A stretch of 14,307 nt of DNA, taken from Candidatus Acetothermia bacterium (GTDB taxonomy: Bacteria; Bipolaricaulota; Bipolaricaulia; RBG-16-55-9; JANLFV01). The notes beneath the pieces are model-generated. The model was not told the origin of the DNA, did no database searches, and worked only from the letters and a program-made list of their open reading frames with translations. The DNA lies in contig JAPWVC010000021.1 of NCBI GenBank assembly GCA_028275195.1, forward strand, positions 1-14,307, read 5' to 3'. A program made the position numbers and the translations under genes. Every line of letters begins with the position of its first letter. Within the stretch, counting starts at the first letter, position 1. Positions 5,816-13,124 of this stretch are shown piece after piece.

Positions 5816-7538
5816 GCTCGCTGTCGCTGCTGTTGCCGGCGCCGGGGGCAGGGTTAGACTGGGCCTGGGCCAGGCGGCCATCTTTCTCGTCCCGGTGGCC
5901 TTCCTGGCCCTGGCCTTCTACTTCCCCCTCTTGAGGCTCTTCCAGGAGGGACTGGTCGAGGAGGGCCAAGGCCGGGTCACATTTCGCTATCTAGCCGAGA
6001 TCTTCAGCGAGCCTTACTTCCGCCGGGTAATCCTGTTTACCGCCGAGCAGGCCCTCCTGAGCACCCTCCTCGCGGTCGCCATTGGCCTACCCTGGGCCTA
6101 TATCTTCACCAGATATGAATTCCCCATGAAGCGGGCCCTCCGGGCCCTTACCCTCGTCCCGTTCGTCCTCCCCGCGGTCACCGTCGCTTTGGGGTTCATC
6201 CTCTTCTTCGGGAATAATGGCCACCTCAACCGGCTTTTGATGGGGCTCTTCGGCCTGGAGGAGCCGCCGCTCCGGACCCTCTACTCCCTGAGGGGGATCG
6301 TCCTCGCCCATGCCTTCTACAATGCCCCGATCGTCACCAGGATGGTCCATGCCCAGTGGGAGCGGCTCGATCCCACCTATGAGGAGAGCGCCCAGGCCCT
6401 GGGGGCCGGGAGGTTCAGACGGCTGGTGACCGTGACCCTCCCGCTCCTCCTCCCCAGCCTGATGACCTCCGCGGCGCTGGCCTTCATCTTCTGCTTCCTG
6501 AGCTTCCCGATCGTGTTAGCCCTGGGCGGGGCGAGGTTCTCGACCCTGGAGGTCCAGATCTACACTGAGTTCATCGTCCTCTTCAACCGGAGGCTCGGGT
6601 CAGCCCTGGCGATCGTAGAGGTCCTCCTCTCACTGGCCTTCACCTACGGCTACATCCTGCTCGAGGGGCACTTCACCCGCGAGCTGGAGGCGGTCCGCCC
6701 CCGCCCGACAGTCAAGCTCTTCAGTAAGCCGACTTGGGGGCGGCTTGGCCTCTTCCTCTTCATCCTCGCGAGCGGGGTGGTCTTCCTCGGGCCGCTGGCC
6801 AGCATCGTTTACGATTCATTCACCCGAGAGTGGGCCGGCCGGACGGCCCTCACCCTCCACTGGTATTCCTACATCTTCCGACCGGAACATGAGGCCCTCA
6901 TCGGTGCCCCGCCGCTTCGGACGATCGCCAATAGCCTCCAGTTCGGCCTCATCTCCATGGCCCTGGGGGTCTTGCTCGGCCTCCCACTAGCCTTCGCCCT
7001 CGCCCGCTTCCGCTTCCCCGGGAGGAGGCTCTTCGATGCCCTGGTGATGGCCCCTCTGGGGGTCTCCTCCGTCGCACTCGGTGCGGCCTTGCTCGTGGCC
7101 TCGCTCAAGACCCCTCTCAAGGCGGGCTGGCTGGCCATCCCCTTGGCTCATGCGATCCTGGCCTATCCCTTCGTGATCCGGGCGGTCGTGCCGGTCCTGG
7201 AGGGGTTGGAACGAGGGCTGGTCGAGGCCGCCCGGAGCCTGGGGGCCTCGCGGTTTCGGGCCTTCCGGGAGATCGAGCTCCCACTGATCGCCCGGGCCCT
7301 CTTGGTCGGGGCGGTCTTCGCCTTCGCTATCTCTTTGGGCGAGATGAGCGCGACGATCATGCTCGCGAGGCCGGAGTGGAAGACCATCCCCCTGGCGATC
7401 AACGACCTCCGGGCAGCCAGGTCCTTCGGCGGGGCGAGCGCAATGAGCGTGCTCTTGATCCTCGTGACCGGCGGGGCCTTCATCGTCCTCGAGCGGTTCG
7501 GTGAGCGGCTCTTCGGGGGTGGGCGATGGTCGAAGTGA
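5802..7538 (+). CDS. thiP: Thiamine ABC transporter permease (two fused permease domains)
   Basis: Membrane channel subunit of 578 residues. It contains two homologous permease domains of about six membrane segments each, as in ThiP and FbpB. Each domain has the EAA loop that docks on the ATPase: EESAQALGAGRFRRLVTVTL near 194 and VEAARSLGASRFRAFREIEL near 474. The likely start is TTG at 5802, within the last codons of thiB, with GGAG about 8 nt before it. No ATG or GTG occurs before the first hydrophobic segment, which begins near residue 23 (GQAAIFLVPVAFLALAFYF), so the TTG is the best choice. The gene overlaps both neighbours (thiB by 14 nt, thiQ by 13 nt), indicating translational coupling and co-control by the riboswitch. 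Confidence 0.93.
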   Translation: MRGARLAVAAVAGAGGRVRLGLGQAAIFLVPVAFLALAFYFPLLRLFQEGLVEEGQGRVTFRYLAEIFSEPYFRRVILFTAEQALLSTLLAVAIGLPWAYIFTRYEFPMKRALRALTLVPFVLPAVTVALGFILFFGNNGHLNRLLMGLFGLEEPPLRTLYSLRGIVLAHAFYNAPIVTRMVHAQWERLDPTYEESAQALGAGRFRRLVTVTLPLLLPSLMTSAALAFIFCFLSFPIVLALGGARFSTLEVQIYTEFIVLFNRRLGSALAIVEVLLSLAFTYGYILLEGHFTRELEAVRPRPTVKLFSKPTWGRLGLFLFILASGVVFLGPLASIVYDSFTREWAGRTALTLHWYSYIFRPEHEALIGAPPLRTIANSLQFGLISMALGVLLGLPLAFALARFRFPGRRLFDALVMAPLGVSSVALGAALLVASLKTPLKAGWLAIPLAHAILAYPFVIRAVVPVLEGLERGLVEAARSLGASRFRAFREIELPLIARALLVGAVFAFAISLGEMSATIMLARPEWKTIPLAINDLRAARSFGGASAMSVLLILVTGGAFIVLERFGERLFGGGRWSK

Positions 7539-8626
7539 GGCTTGAAGGAGTTACCAAGCGATTCGAGGAGGTCTTGGCCGTGGACGAGGCCTCCTTCGCC
7601 GTCGGGGAGGGGGAATTCTTGGCCCTGGTCGGCCCCTCTGGCTGCGGGAAGACGACGATCCTTAGGCTGATCGCGGGGTTCGAGCGGCCCGACTCCGGTG
7701 AGATCCTCTTCGATGGGAAGAGCGTCCTCGGGCTTCCGCCGGAGGCCCGCCGGGTAGGGATGGTCTTCCAGAACTATGCCCTCTTCCCCCACATGACCGT
7801 GGCCGAGAACATCGCCTATGGGCTCCGCGGCCGCCGGAGGACTGACCACCGGAAGAGGGTCGAGGAGCTCCTCCGGCTCGTCGGGCTGGAGGGGCTGGAG
7901 CAGCGGAGCCCGGGGGAGCTCTCCGCGGGGCAGCGGCAGCGGGCGGCCTTGGCGAGGGCCCTCGCCCCGGAGCCGCGCCTGCTCCTCCTGGACGAGCCGC
8001 TCTCGGCCCTCGACGCCAAGCTCCGGGAGCGGCTCCGGCTCGAGATCCGCCGGCTCCAGCGTGAGCTGAGGGTCACGACCATCTATGTGACCCATGACCA
8101 GGAGGAGGCGCTCGCGATCTCCGATCTCGTAGCGGTGATGAGCAGCGGGCGGATCGAGCAGGTGGGGAGCCCCTGGGAGGTCTACAACCGCCCGGGGACG
8201 GAGTTCGTGGCCTCCTTCATCGGGCGGGGGAACCTCCTCGAGGGCGTGGTCACAGAAGTCAGTGCCCGTGGAATCGAGGTCCGGCTCATGCCCCAGGGCC
8301 CCGAGATTGTCGTATCGGCAGGAGCGGGGGAGAGCTCGTGCTATCGTGCAGGCCAGGCGGCCAAGCTCCTCATCCGGCCGGAGCGGATCAGGCTCGACGG
8401 CTCTCTTGAGAACAGGCTCCGCGCGCGGCTGAAGGGGGTGGAGTTCCTCGGGGACTCGAGCTGGGCCTATCTCGACTGGGCCGGTCAGGAGCTAAGAGTG
8501 AAGTTAGCAGGAGCCACCGGGCCGGCGGAAGGGGAGGAGGTGGAGCTGAGCTTCGCCTCTAGCGACTGCTACCTTATCCCGATCTCGCCCCGACCACCCG
8601 GATCTGCTCCGGGACACGGAGGATGA
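7526..8626 (+). CDS. thiQ: Thiamine ABC transporter ATPase with C-terminal TOBE-like domain
   Basis: ATP-hydrolysing subunit of 366 residues. Walker A is GPSGCGKTT (36-44), the Q-loop FQNYALFPHMTV (81-92), the ABC signature LSAGQRQRAALARAL (132-146), Walker B LLLLDEPLSALD (152-163, acidic pair D156-E157) and the H-loop VTHDQEEAL (188-196). After about residue 235 a beta-rich TOBE-like region follows (NLLEGVVTEVSARGIEVRL to the end), as in PotA, FbpC and CysA. Enterobacterial ThiQ is much shorter (about 230 residues) and lacks this region, so by sequence this is an FbpC/PotA-type ATPase serving a thiamine importer. The role comes from the riboswitch and thiBP linkage. Start ATG 7526 overlaps thiP by 13 nt. 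The last 53 nt overlap the convergent phospholipase-D-like gene. Confidence 0.88.
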   Translation: MVEVRLEGVTKRFEEVLAVDEASFAVGEGEFLALVGPSGCGKTTILRLIAGFERPDSGEILFDGKSVLGLPPEARRVGMVFQNYALFPHMTVAENIAYGLRGRRRTDHRKRVEELLRLVGLEGLEQRSPGELSAGQRQRAALARALAPEPRLLLLDEPLSALDAKLRERLRLEIRRLQRELRVTTIYVTHDQEEALAISDLVAVMSSGRIEQVGSPWEVYNRPGTEFVASFIGRGNLLEGVVTEVSARGIEVRLMPQGPEIVVSAGAGESSCYRAGQAAKLLIRPERIRLDGSLENRLRARLKGVEFLGDSSWAYLDWAGQELRVKLAGATGPAEGEEVELSFASSDCYLIPISPRPPGSAPGHGG

Positions 8627-10391
8627 TCTCCGGGCCGTTGTATTCCTGAAGCTCGCCGGTCACCTCGACCAATTTGCGGTCGTAGTCCAGCTCCGGCCTG
8701 ATCCCCCTCGAGAGGAAGTTCGGCTCGTCCCGCTTGAAGATCACCGCGGTGAAGTTCCTCTTGTAGTCGCCCGCGGAGTCGAGGTAGATGACCTTCCCGG
8801 AGTCGTAGGTGCTCACGACATAGAACCGGACGGTCACGACCTTCCCGAGATATTTCTTGAGACCCCGCTCGACCTCCTCCGCGCTCAAGACCCCGGGGAC
8901 GAGCTCGACCGGCTCGAGCCTCGGCCACTCCGGCCCGATGCAAGCGGTAGCGGCGGCGCAGTCGTAGTCCTCGCAGTCAGTATAGCCATTCCCGTTATTG
9001 TCCAAGCGGTCGTCGCAGTCGCACTCCCAGCTCGCCCCGGAGGACGGACAGGCGGGAAGACCGGCCTCGACCGCATATTCATTGGACCAGTCGCTCGATT
9101 CCCCGCCGAAGAGGCTCCGCAGCCGGTAGTAGTAGGTCCGCCCCGGCTCGGCTCCAGGATCGGCGAAATACCAGTGGTCGCCCGGGACGAGGAAAGTCTG
9201 CTCGCAGGGGCCATAGGAGCTTTGGGCCCGGCAGAGCTCATAGGAGTCTGGCTTCTTCAGCAAATGAGGTCGCCACTCGACTCGGGCTAGGACATCTTGG
9301 GTATTGTAATGCTTGATCGTCACCCGCGGGGGGCTGGAGGGATCTCGGTCGTAAGCCAGGGCATCCTGATAGAGCCGGTCGAACTCCGCGGCGTAGCGAG
9401 CGGCCAGCTCGGGGCTGTGGATCACGACCAGGTCCTCATCGTTATAGTCCATCCCGCTCGCGGTCCAGTTGGCTGAGCCTGTGACCACGATCGCTCGGTC
9501 GATGACGACAAACTTGTGGTGGACCAGGCCGGGGAGGGCCTCGATCACCCCCGCCCCCAGAGCCAAGAGCTCATCCATCTTGGAGACGGCGCGGTTCTCG
9601 AACCCCCGGGAGTCGAAGACCGCCCGAACTTGCACCCCTCGGGCGAGGGCGGCCAGCAGGGCCCAATGGAGGGCCTCATCGGTATAGTAGAACATCGCTA
9701 GCTCGAGCCGCTCCCGGGCCTGGCCGATCAAGCGGAGGAGGGCCTGCCTCGGCCGGTCGGTTGGGGCGAAGTAGACCTCGACCGGGAGGCCCGCGACCTC
9801 GAATTCTTCAGGGTTCTCGTCCCTCTTAGCCGGCCCGAATCTGCCGGAGCGGAACATCTCCTCGAACTCCCGGGCGTAGGCCCGGGCGAGCTCGCGGTCC
9901 TTGATCACCAGGCCATTATTGGCATCGTAGTAGAAGGAGCCCTCAGACCAGTTGGCCGAGCCGGTCCAGACCAGCTCCCCATCGACGATCATGAACTTAT
10001 CGTGCATCAGGCGGTCATTCCCATCCAGCCGGAGCTGGAGGCAGCCCAGCCCCGCAAGCTGGCCGTGGTATTCCTTCGCTTCGGTGAGGACTCGCAGCTT
10101 CACCCCGCGGGCGCAGGCCCCCTCCAGGGCGGCGATCACCTCGGGGTCGCTCACGGCGTAGATCGCGGCGTCGATCTCCCTCCTGGCCGAGCCGAGGAGC
10201 TCGAGCAGCTTCCCTTTCAGTTCGCCGGCCTGGGCCTGGGGCCGATCCATCCGCACGAGCCCGGCGAGCGGGTCATTGAAGTAGGCGGTGATCTGCTCTC
10301 CCGATCCCGGTGTAGTGCGCTGGCAGGCCGTCCCGGAGAGGACGAGGAGGGCCAAGACCAGCGGGAGGAGCCAGCCGCGCCCGCCCTTCAT
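8574..10391 (-). CDS. Exported phospholipase-D-like protein with FN3-like, Asp/Cys-rich and OB-fold-like parts
   Basis: Protein of 605 residues. The N-terminus is an export signal (MKGGRGWLLPLVLALLVLSG then TAC); C23 in SGTAC could be lipidated, though this lipobox is imperfect. Two PLD catalytic HKD motifs are intact: H130-D-K132 with D137 followed by WTGSANWSE, and H291-H-K293 with D298 followed by VTGSANWTA. This makes it a complete phosphodiesterase (nuclease or phospholipase) in one chain. A fibronectin-III-like segment lies at about 355-443 (ending YYYRLRSLFGGESSDWSNEY), then an acidic Cys-rich motif at 457-478 (CDCDDRLDNNGNGYTDCEDY), then an OB-fold-like region at about 510-600. Substrate unknown; DNA is possible. 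The ATG at 10391 is 4 nt after the stop of the upstream membrane protein, so the two form an operon. A longer reading from 10481 overlaps that gene and lacks a signal peptide at its start. Confidence 0.85.
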   Translation of the reverse strand: MKGGRGWLLPLVLALLVLSGTACQRTTPGSGEQITAYFNDPLAGLVRMDRPQAQAGELKGKLLELLGSARREIDAAIYAVSDPEVIAALEGACARGVKLRVLTEAKEYHGQLAGLGCLQLRLDGNDRLMHDKFMIVDGELVWTGSANWSEGSFYYDANNGLVIKDRELARAYAREFEEMFRSGRFGPAKRDENPEEFEVAGLPVEVYFAPTDRPRQALLRLIGQARERLELAMFYYTDEALHWALLAALARGVQVRAVFDSRGFENRAVSKMDELLALGAGVIEALPGLVHHKFVVIDRAIVVTGSANWTASGMDYNDEDLVVIHSPELAARYAAEFDRLYQDALAYDRDPSSPPRVTIKHYNTQDVLARVEWRPHLLKKPDSYELCRAQSSYGPCEQTFLVPGDHWYFADPGAEPGRTYYYRLRSLFGGESSDWSNEYAVEAGLPACPSSGASWECDCDDRLDNNGNGYTDCEDYDCAAATACIGPEWPRLEPVELVPGVLSAEEVERGLKKYLGKVVTVRFYVVSTYDSGKVIYLDSAGDYKRNFTAVIFKRDEPNFLSRGIRPELDYDRKLVEVTGELQEYNGPEIILRVPEQIRVVGARSG

Positions 10392-10395
10392 CGAG

Positions 10396-10941
10396 CTAGC
10401 CCTTCTTCCACAGCCTGAGGACCGCCTGAGCCGCGCCCAGGGCCGCGCGCTTGAGGGCCTCCAGGTCGGACTCGCCCTCATCCGGGGCGGTGACGAAGAC
10501 CTGATAGATCACCGGCCCTTCCTGCCAGATCAGCCCTGCGGAGGCCGCGGCCCCCGCTCCCACGGCCGCATAGGAAAAGCCGGTCTGCCCGTCGACTTTG
10601 ATCTCCTCAGCGCTAGCGCCGGTCGAGTCGAGGAGCACCCGCTCGGCCGCCTCGGCCTTCTTTTGGCTCTGGAAGAGATAGGCGGTGACCCCCATCCGCT
10701 CGACCTTCCCGGCGAACTCCCCTCCCGGAAGCGGGGCGAAGGAGACGAGGGTCGAATACCTTTCCCCATCGAAGATCGGCTCGACATGGTCGAAGCGGCT
10801 GACCAGCTCGAACCCCGCCAACTCGCTGGGAAGCAGCTCCTCCGGGAGGCGGACCGCAGAGCCACCCACCATCGCGATCACCAGGGCTGTGGCCAAGAGG
10901 GCCGCGCCGAGGACGACTGCCACGATGACCCAGTTGTTCAT
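10396..10941 (-). CDS. Membrane-anchored protein of unknown function, cotranscribed with the PLD-like gene
   Basis: Protein of 181 residues that I do not recognise. One N-terminal hydrophobic anchor (MNNWVIVAVVLGAALLATAL, then VIAMVGG) is followed by a soluble domain of about 150 residues predicted to lie outside the membrane. That domain is rich in short beta-like stretches (ELVSRFDHVEPIFDGERYST, GVTAYLFQS) and has a small Gly/Ala run (AAVGAGAAASAG). It contains no cysteines. The start ATG at 10941 is chosen because AGGAGGT lies 7 nt before it; an upstream in-frame ATG at 10965 falls inside the predicted -10 box and would not be on the mRNA. The stop is 4 nt before the PLD-like gene. Both products are exported, which suggests a shared cell-surface role (inference). 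Confidence 0.75.
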   Translation of the reverse strand: MNNWVIVAVVLGAALLATALVIAMVGGSAVRLPEELLPSELAGFELVSRFDHVEPIFDGERYSTLVSFAPLPGGEFAGKVERMGVTAYLFQSQKKAEAAERVLLDSTGASAEEIKVDGQTGFSYAAVGAGAAASAGLIWQEGPVIYQVFVTAPDEGESDLEALKRAALGAAQAVLRLWKKG

Positions 10942-10961
10942 CTCATCTACCTCCTCATTCA

Positions 10962-10990
10962 ACATTAGCCCCGGGCAGGGGGTCGGACAA
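10962..10990 (-). promoter_or_regulatory. Promoter of the membrane protein / PLD-like operon
   Basis: On the minus strand: TTGTCC (10990-10985), a 17-nt spacer, TAATGT (10967-10962). The expected start near 10955 leaves a leader of about 14 nt that still holds the ribosome site (complement of 10949-10955). Confidence 0.6.
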
Positions 10991-10996
10991 GCCTAC

Positions 10997-11025
10997 TTGA
11001 CCCAAAGCGGGCAGACTGCTAAGGT
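10997..11025 (+). promoter_or_regulatory. Promoter of the PfpI/DJ-1 family gene
   Basis: TTGACC (10997-11002), a 17-nt spacer, TAAGGT (11020-11025). The ATG at 11034 is only 8 nt beyond the -10 box, so transcription should start at or within a couple of bases of the start codon. Confidence 0.6.
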
Positions 11026-11033
11026 CAGCAGAG

Positions 11034-11570
11034 ATGAGGCTGAAAGGGAAGCGGGTCGCCCTGCTCGTGGCCGACCTCTACCAGGAGCTGGAGTTTTGGT
11101 ATCCCTACTACCGGCTGCGGGAGGAGGGGGCCGAGGTGGTCCCCGTCGGGCCGGAGGCCATAACTTACAAGAGCAAGCTCGGCTACCCCGCGGAGGCCAA
11201 GCTCGCGGCCAGGGATGCCAAGGCCGAGGAATTCGATGCCATCGTGATCCCCGGCGGCTACGCCCCGGACCTGATGCGCCGCTCGCCGGAGATGGTCCGG
11301 CTGGTCCGGGAGGCCCACGCCCGAGGCAAGGTGGTGGCCGCGATCTGCCATGCCGGCTGGCTGCTCGCCTCCGCCGGGATCGTGAAAGGGAAGCGGGTCA
11401 CGAGCTTCTCCTCCATTAAGGACGACCTGGTCCACGCCGGGGCGGAGTGGGTCGACCAAGAGGTCGTCCGGGACGGGAACATCATCACCTCGCGGTTCCC
11501 CGATGACCTGCCCGCCTTCTGCCGAGCGATCATCGAGGCCCTAATGGTCCCTATTTCAGGAGATCAATGA
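11034..11570 (+). CDS. PfpI/DJ-1 family protein (YhbO/YraA type)
   Basis: Protein of 178 residues, the standard length for PfpI/DJ-1 class I glutamine-amidotransferase-like enzymes. The nucleophile elbow is AAICHAGWLLASAG with C105-H106. An acidic partner, E18, sits in DLYQELEFWYP, and the IVIPGGYAPD turn lies at 70-79. Members have been described as intracellular proteases, glyoxalases, chaperones or glycation-repair enzymes, and which activity applies cannot be decided from sequence. No Shine-Dalgarno site is visible before the ATG, which fits the leaderless mRNA predicted by the promoter. The final 20 nt overlap the convergent hicA. Confidence 0.92.
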   Translation: MRLKGKRVALLVADLYQELEFWYPYYRLREEGAEVVPVGPEAITYKSKLGYPAEAKLAARDAKAEEFDAIVIPGGYAPDLMRRSPEMVRLVREAHARGKVVAAICHAGWLLASAGIVKGKRVTSFSSIKDDLVHAGAEWVDQEVVRDGNIITSRFPDDLPAFCRAIIEALMVPISGDQ

Positions 11571-11778
11571 ACTCTTCGGCAGTCAAGCCTGCCTGCCGGA
11601 TCAGTGCTCGTAAAGTTCCCTTGGCCAATTCCTCGTGATCGGGAATGGAGAGCCTACAGTAAGGTGGCTCGCGATGGCGCAGGATGATATGACTCCCCGT
11701 CTGATGGTCGATCTCGTATCCTATCTTCCGAAAGGCCCTCACTGCTTCCCTCCCTGAGATCAGGGGTAGCTTTTTCAC
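11551..11778 (-). CDS. hicA: HicA-family mRNA interferase toxin
   Basis: Protein of 75 residues with the HicA double-stranded-RNA-binding-like fold: KLPLISGREAVRAFRKIGYE, then TGSHIILRH with the expected catalytic histidine H30, and IPDHEELAKGTLRALIRQAG, LTAEEFIDLL. HicA cleaves mRNA and is held inactive by HicB. The start is GTG at 11778, forming a GTGA overlap with the HicB stop, and conserved family sequence begins there; the longer open frame upstream overlaps hicB and is not HicA-like. The length is normal, so the toxin looks intact. Its end overlaps the convergent pfpI-like gene by 20 nt. Confidence 0.9.
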   Translation of the reverse strand: MKKLPLISGREAVRAFRKIGYEIDHQTGSHIILRHREPPYCRLSIPDHEELAKGTLRALIRQAGLTAEEFIDLLK

Positions 11779-11987
11779 AAAGTCACCTCGATGATCTCCT
11801 CTTCGATGGGCGGGGGGATCGGCTCCCCGTGCTTCCGCAGGCTCTCGAGATAGCCTTTGATCGCGTCTCTTATGTTCTCTAAAGCCTCGGCCCGCGTCTC
11901 TCCTTGAGAGATACAGCCTGGCAGTGCCGGGCACTCGGCGATATACATCCCATCCTCATCCTGCTCGATGATGATGCGATACTTCAT
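11775..11987 (-). CDS. hicB: HicB-family antitoxin (short form)
   Basis: Protein of 70 residues with the HicB core: MKYRIIIEQDEDGMYIAECP, ALPGCISQGETRAEALENIR and DAIKGYLESLRKHGEPIPPP. It binds and blocks HicA. This short version has only the RNase-H-like antitoxin domain and no C-terminal helix-turn-helix or ribbon-helix-helix DNA-binding domain, so autorepression by HicB alone is doubtful. The start has a strong site, GGAGGTG, 5 nt upstream. The antitoxin gene comes first and the 4-nt overlap couples toxin to antitoxin synthesis. I saw no convincing promoter in the 72-nt gap upstream, so the pair may be read through from the oxidoreductase gene. Confidence 0.92.
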   Translation of the reverse strand: MKYRIIIEQDEDGMYIAECPALPGCISQGETRAEALENIRDAIKGYLESLRKHGEPIPPPIEEEIIEVTL

Positions 11988-12059
11988 TCCCCACCTCCTA
12001 GCCTTAATTTCTCCAAAATCGGCCGCACCCGCCCTCCTCGGGCTCCTCCTGATCTTATT

Positions 12060-13082
12060 TTACGGCACGAGGACGACCTTCCCGAAGACCTTCCGCTCCT
12101 CGAGGAGCCTCTGGGCCTCCGCGGCCTCGCGAAGGGGCATGACCTTATGAATTACGGGCTTGAGCTTGCCGGCCCAGAGCAATCTCAGAACCTCATGCAG
12201 CTCCTTAGTCGAGGCCATCGTCGAGCCGATGACCTTGAGCTGGTTCCAGAAGATGAGCCGGATCTCGGTCTGGGGGTTCGGCCCGCTCGTGGCCCCGTAG
12301 GTCACGAGCCTCCCGCCCTTGGCTAGGCTCCTCAGGCTCTTGAGCCAGGTCTCCGCGCCGATCGAGTCCACGACCACATCGACCCCGCGCTTATTCGTGA
12401 GCCGGCGGACCTCCTTGTCGAACTCGACCTCCTTGTAGTTGATCAGGAAGTCGGCCCCCAGCCGCTTCGCGCTCTCTAACTTCTCTGCGCTCGAGGCGGT
12501 CACGAAGACCCGCGCGCCCACCAATTTCGCGATCTGGATCGCGGCCGTGGCCACCCCGCCCCCGGCACCCAAGATCAGGATATCCTCGCCGGGGCGGAGC
12601 TCAGCTCGGGAGATGAGCGCCCGCCAGGCGGTCATGAAGACCAAGGTCGCGGCCGCGGCCTCCTCGAAGGGGACATGCTCGGGGAGGGGGATCACATTCC
12701 TCGCCGGGACCTTCACGAACTCGGCGTAGCCCCCGTCGGTCTGCTCACCCAAGATCTTGTAATGGACGCAGAGGCTGTCCTCGCCCGCGAGGCAGTATTC
12801 GCATCTCCCGCAAGAGAGGTTGGGGTTGACGATGGCCCGCTGGCCCGGCTCGAGCCCCTCGACCCGCTCGCCTACCTCCTCGATAATCCCGGCCACATCC
12901 GCACCGGAGATGTGGGGTAGGTTTACCCCCGGAAGCCCTCGCCTCACCCAGATGTCCAGAAAGTTCACGGAGGTGGCCTTCACCCGGATCAGGACCTCCT
13001 CCGGGCCGATCAGGGGGTCCGGGACCTCCTCATATCTCAGGACGCTAAGATCGCCGTGCTCATGGAAGACGACCGCCTTCAT
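12060..13082 (-). CDS. Zinc-containing MDR-family oxidoreductase (alcohol dehydrogenase / quinone reductase-like)
   Basis: Protein of 340 residues of the medium-chain dehydrogenase/reductase superfamily. The catalytic GroES-like domain carries four structural-zinc cysteines, C91, C94, C97 and C105 (CGRCEYCLAGEDSLC). The usual catalytic-zinc cysteine is replaced by Asn (N40 in ATSVNFLDIW) and the GHE motif by SGADVAG, so only the structural zinc is expected, as in some quinone-oxidoreductase-like enzymes. The nucleotide-binding fold has LILGAGGGVATAAIQIAK (169-186) and FVTASSAEKLE; the Ser-Ser rather than an acidic residue hints at NADP(H). The ATG at 13082 follows GAGGTG by 6 nt; an in-frame GTG at 13091 overlaps that site. 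Substrate unknown. Confidence 0.9.
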   Translation of the reverse strand: MKAVVFHEHGDLSVLRYEEVPDPLIGPEEVLIRVKATSVNFLDIWVRRGLPGVNLPHISGADVAGIIEEVGERVEGLEPGQRAIVNPNLSCGRCEYCLAGEDSLCVHYKILGEQTDGGYAEFVKVPARNVIPLPEHVPFEEAAAATLVFMTAWRALISRAELRPGEDILILGAGGGVATAAIQIAKLVGARVFVTASSAEKLESAKRLGADFLINYKEVEFDKEVRRLTNKRGVDVVVDSIGAETWLKSLRSLAKGGRLVTYGATSGPNPQTEIRLIFWNQLKVIGSTMASTKELHEVLRLLWAGKLKPVIHKVMPLREAAEAQRLLEERKVFGKVVLVP

Positions 13083-13124
13083 CGGGATCACCTCGCCATG
13101 AAATTATGGCCTAGTTTCGAGGCA

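Noticed and set aside
4835..5881. Long open frame on the minus strand opposite thiB (348 codons)
   Set aside because: It is the antisense shadow of a well-supported gene in GC-rich DNA; the translation is Arg/Glu/Gly/Pro-rich with no domain and no ribosome site.
7163..8095. Long minus-strand open frame opposite thiP/thiQ
   Set aside because: Opposite two clear ABC-transporter genes, low-complexity translation, no promoter or ribosome site.
10939..10965. Upstream ATG (10965) as start of the membrane protein
   Set aside because: It lies inside the predicted -10 box and has no ribosome site, while the ATG at 10941 has AGGAGGT 7 nt before it.
10288..10968. Plus-strand open frame of 226 codons opposite the membrane protein and PLD-like start
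   Set aside because: The minus-strand genes have a promoter, a strong ribosome site and export signals; this frame has none and its product is low-complexity.
12012..12059. Possible terminator (GCCC-GAGGA-GGGC) between the oxidoreductase and hicB
   Set aside because: Four-base-pair stem with no U-run; too weak.
11904..12326. Plus-strand open frame opposite hicB and the oxidoreductase end
   Set aside because: It crosses two recognised minus-strand genes and has no recognisable domain.
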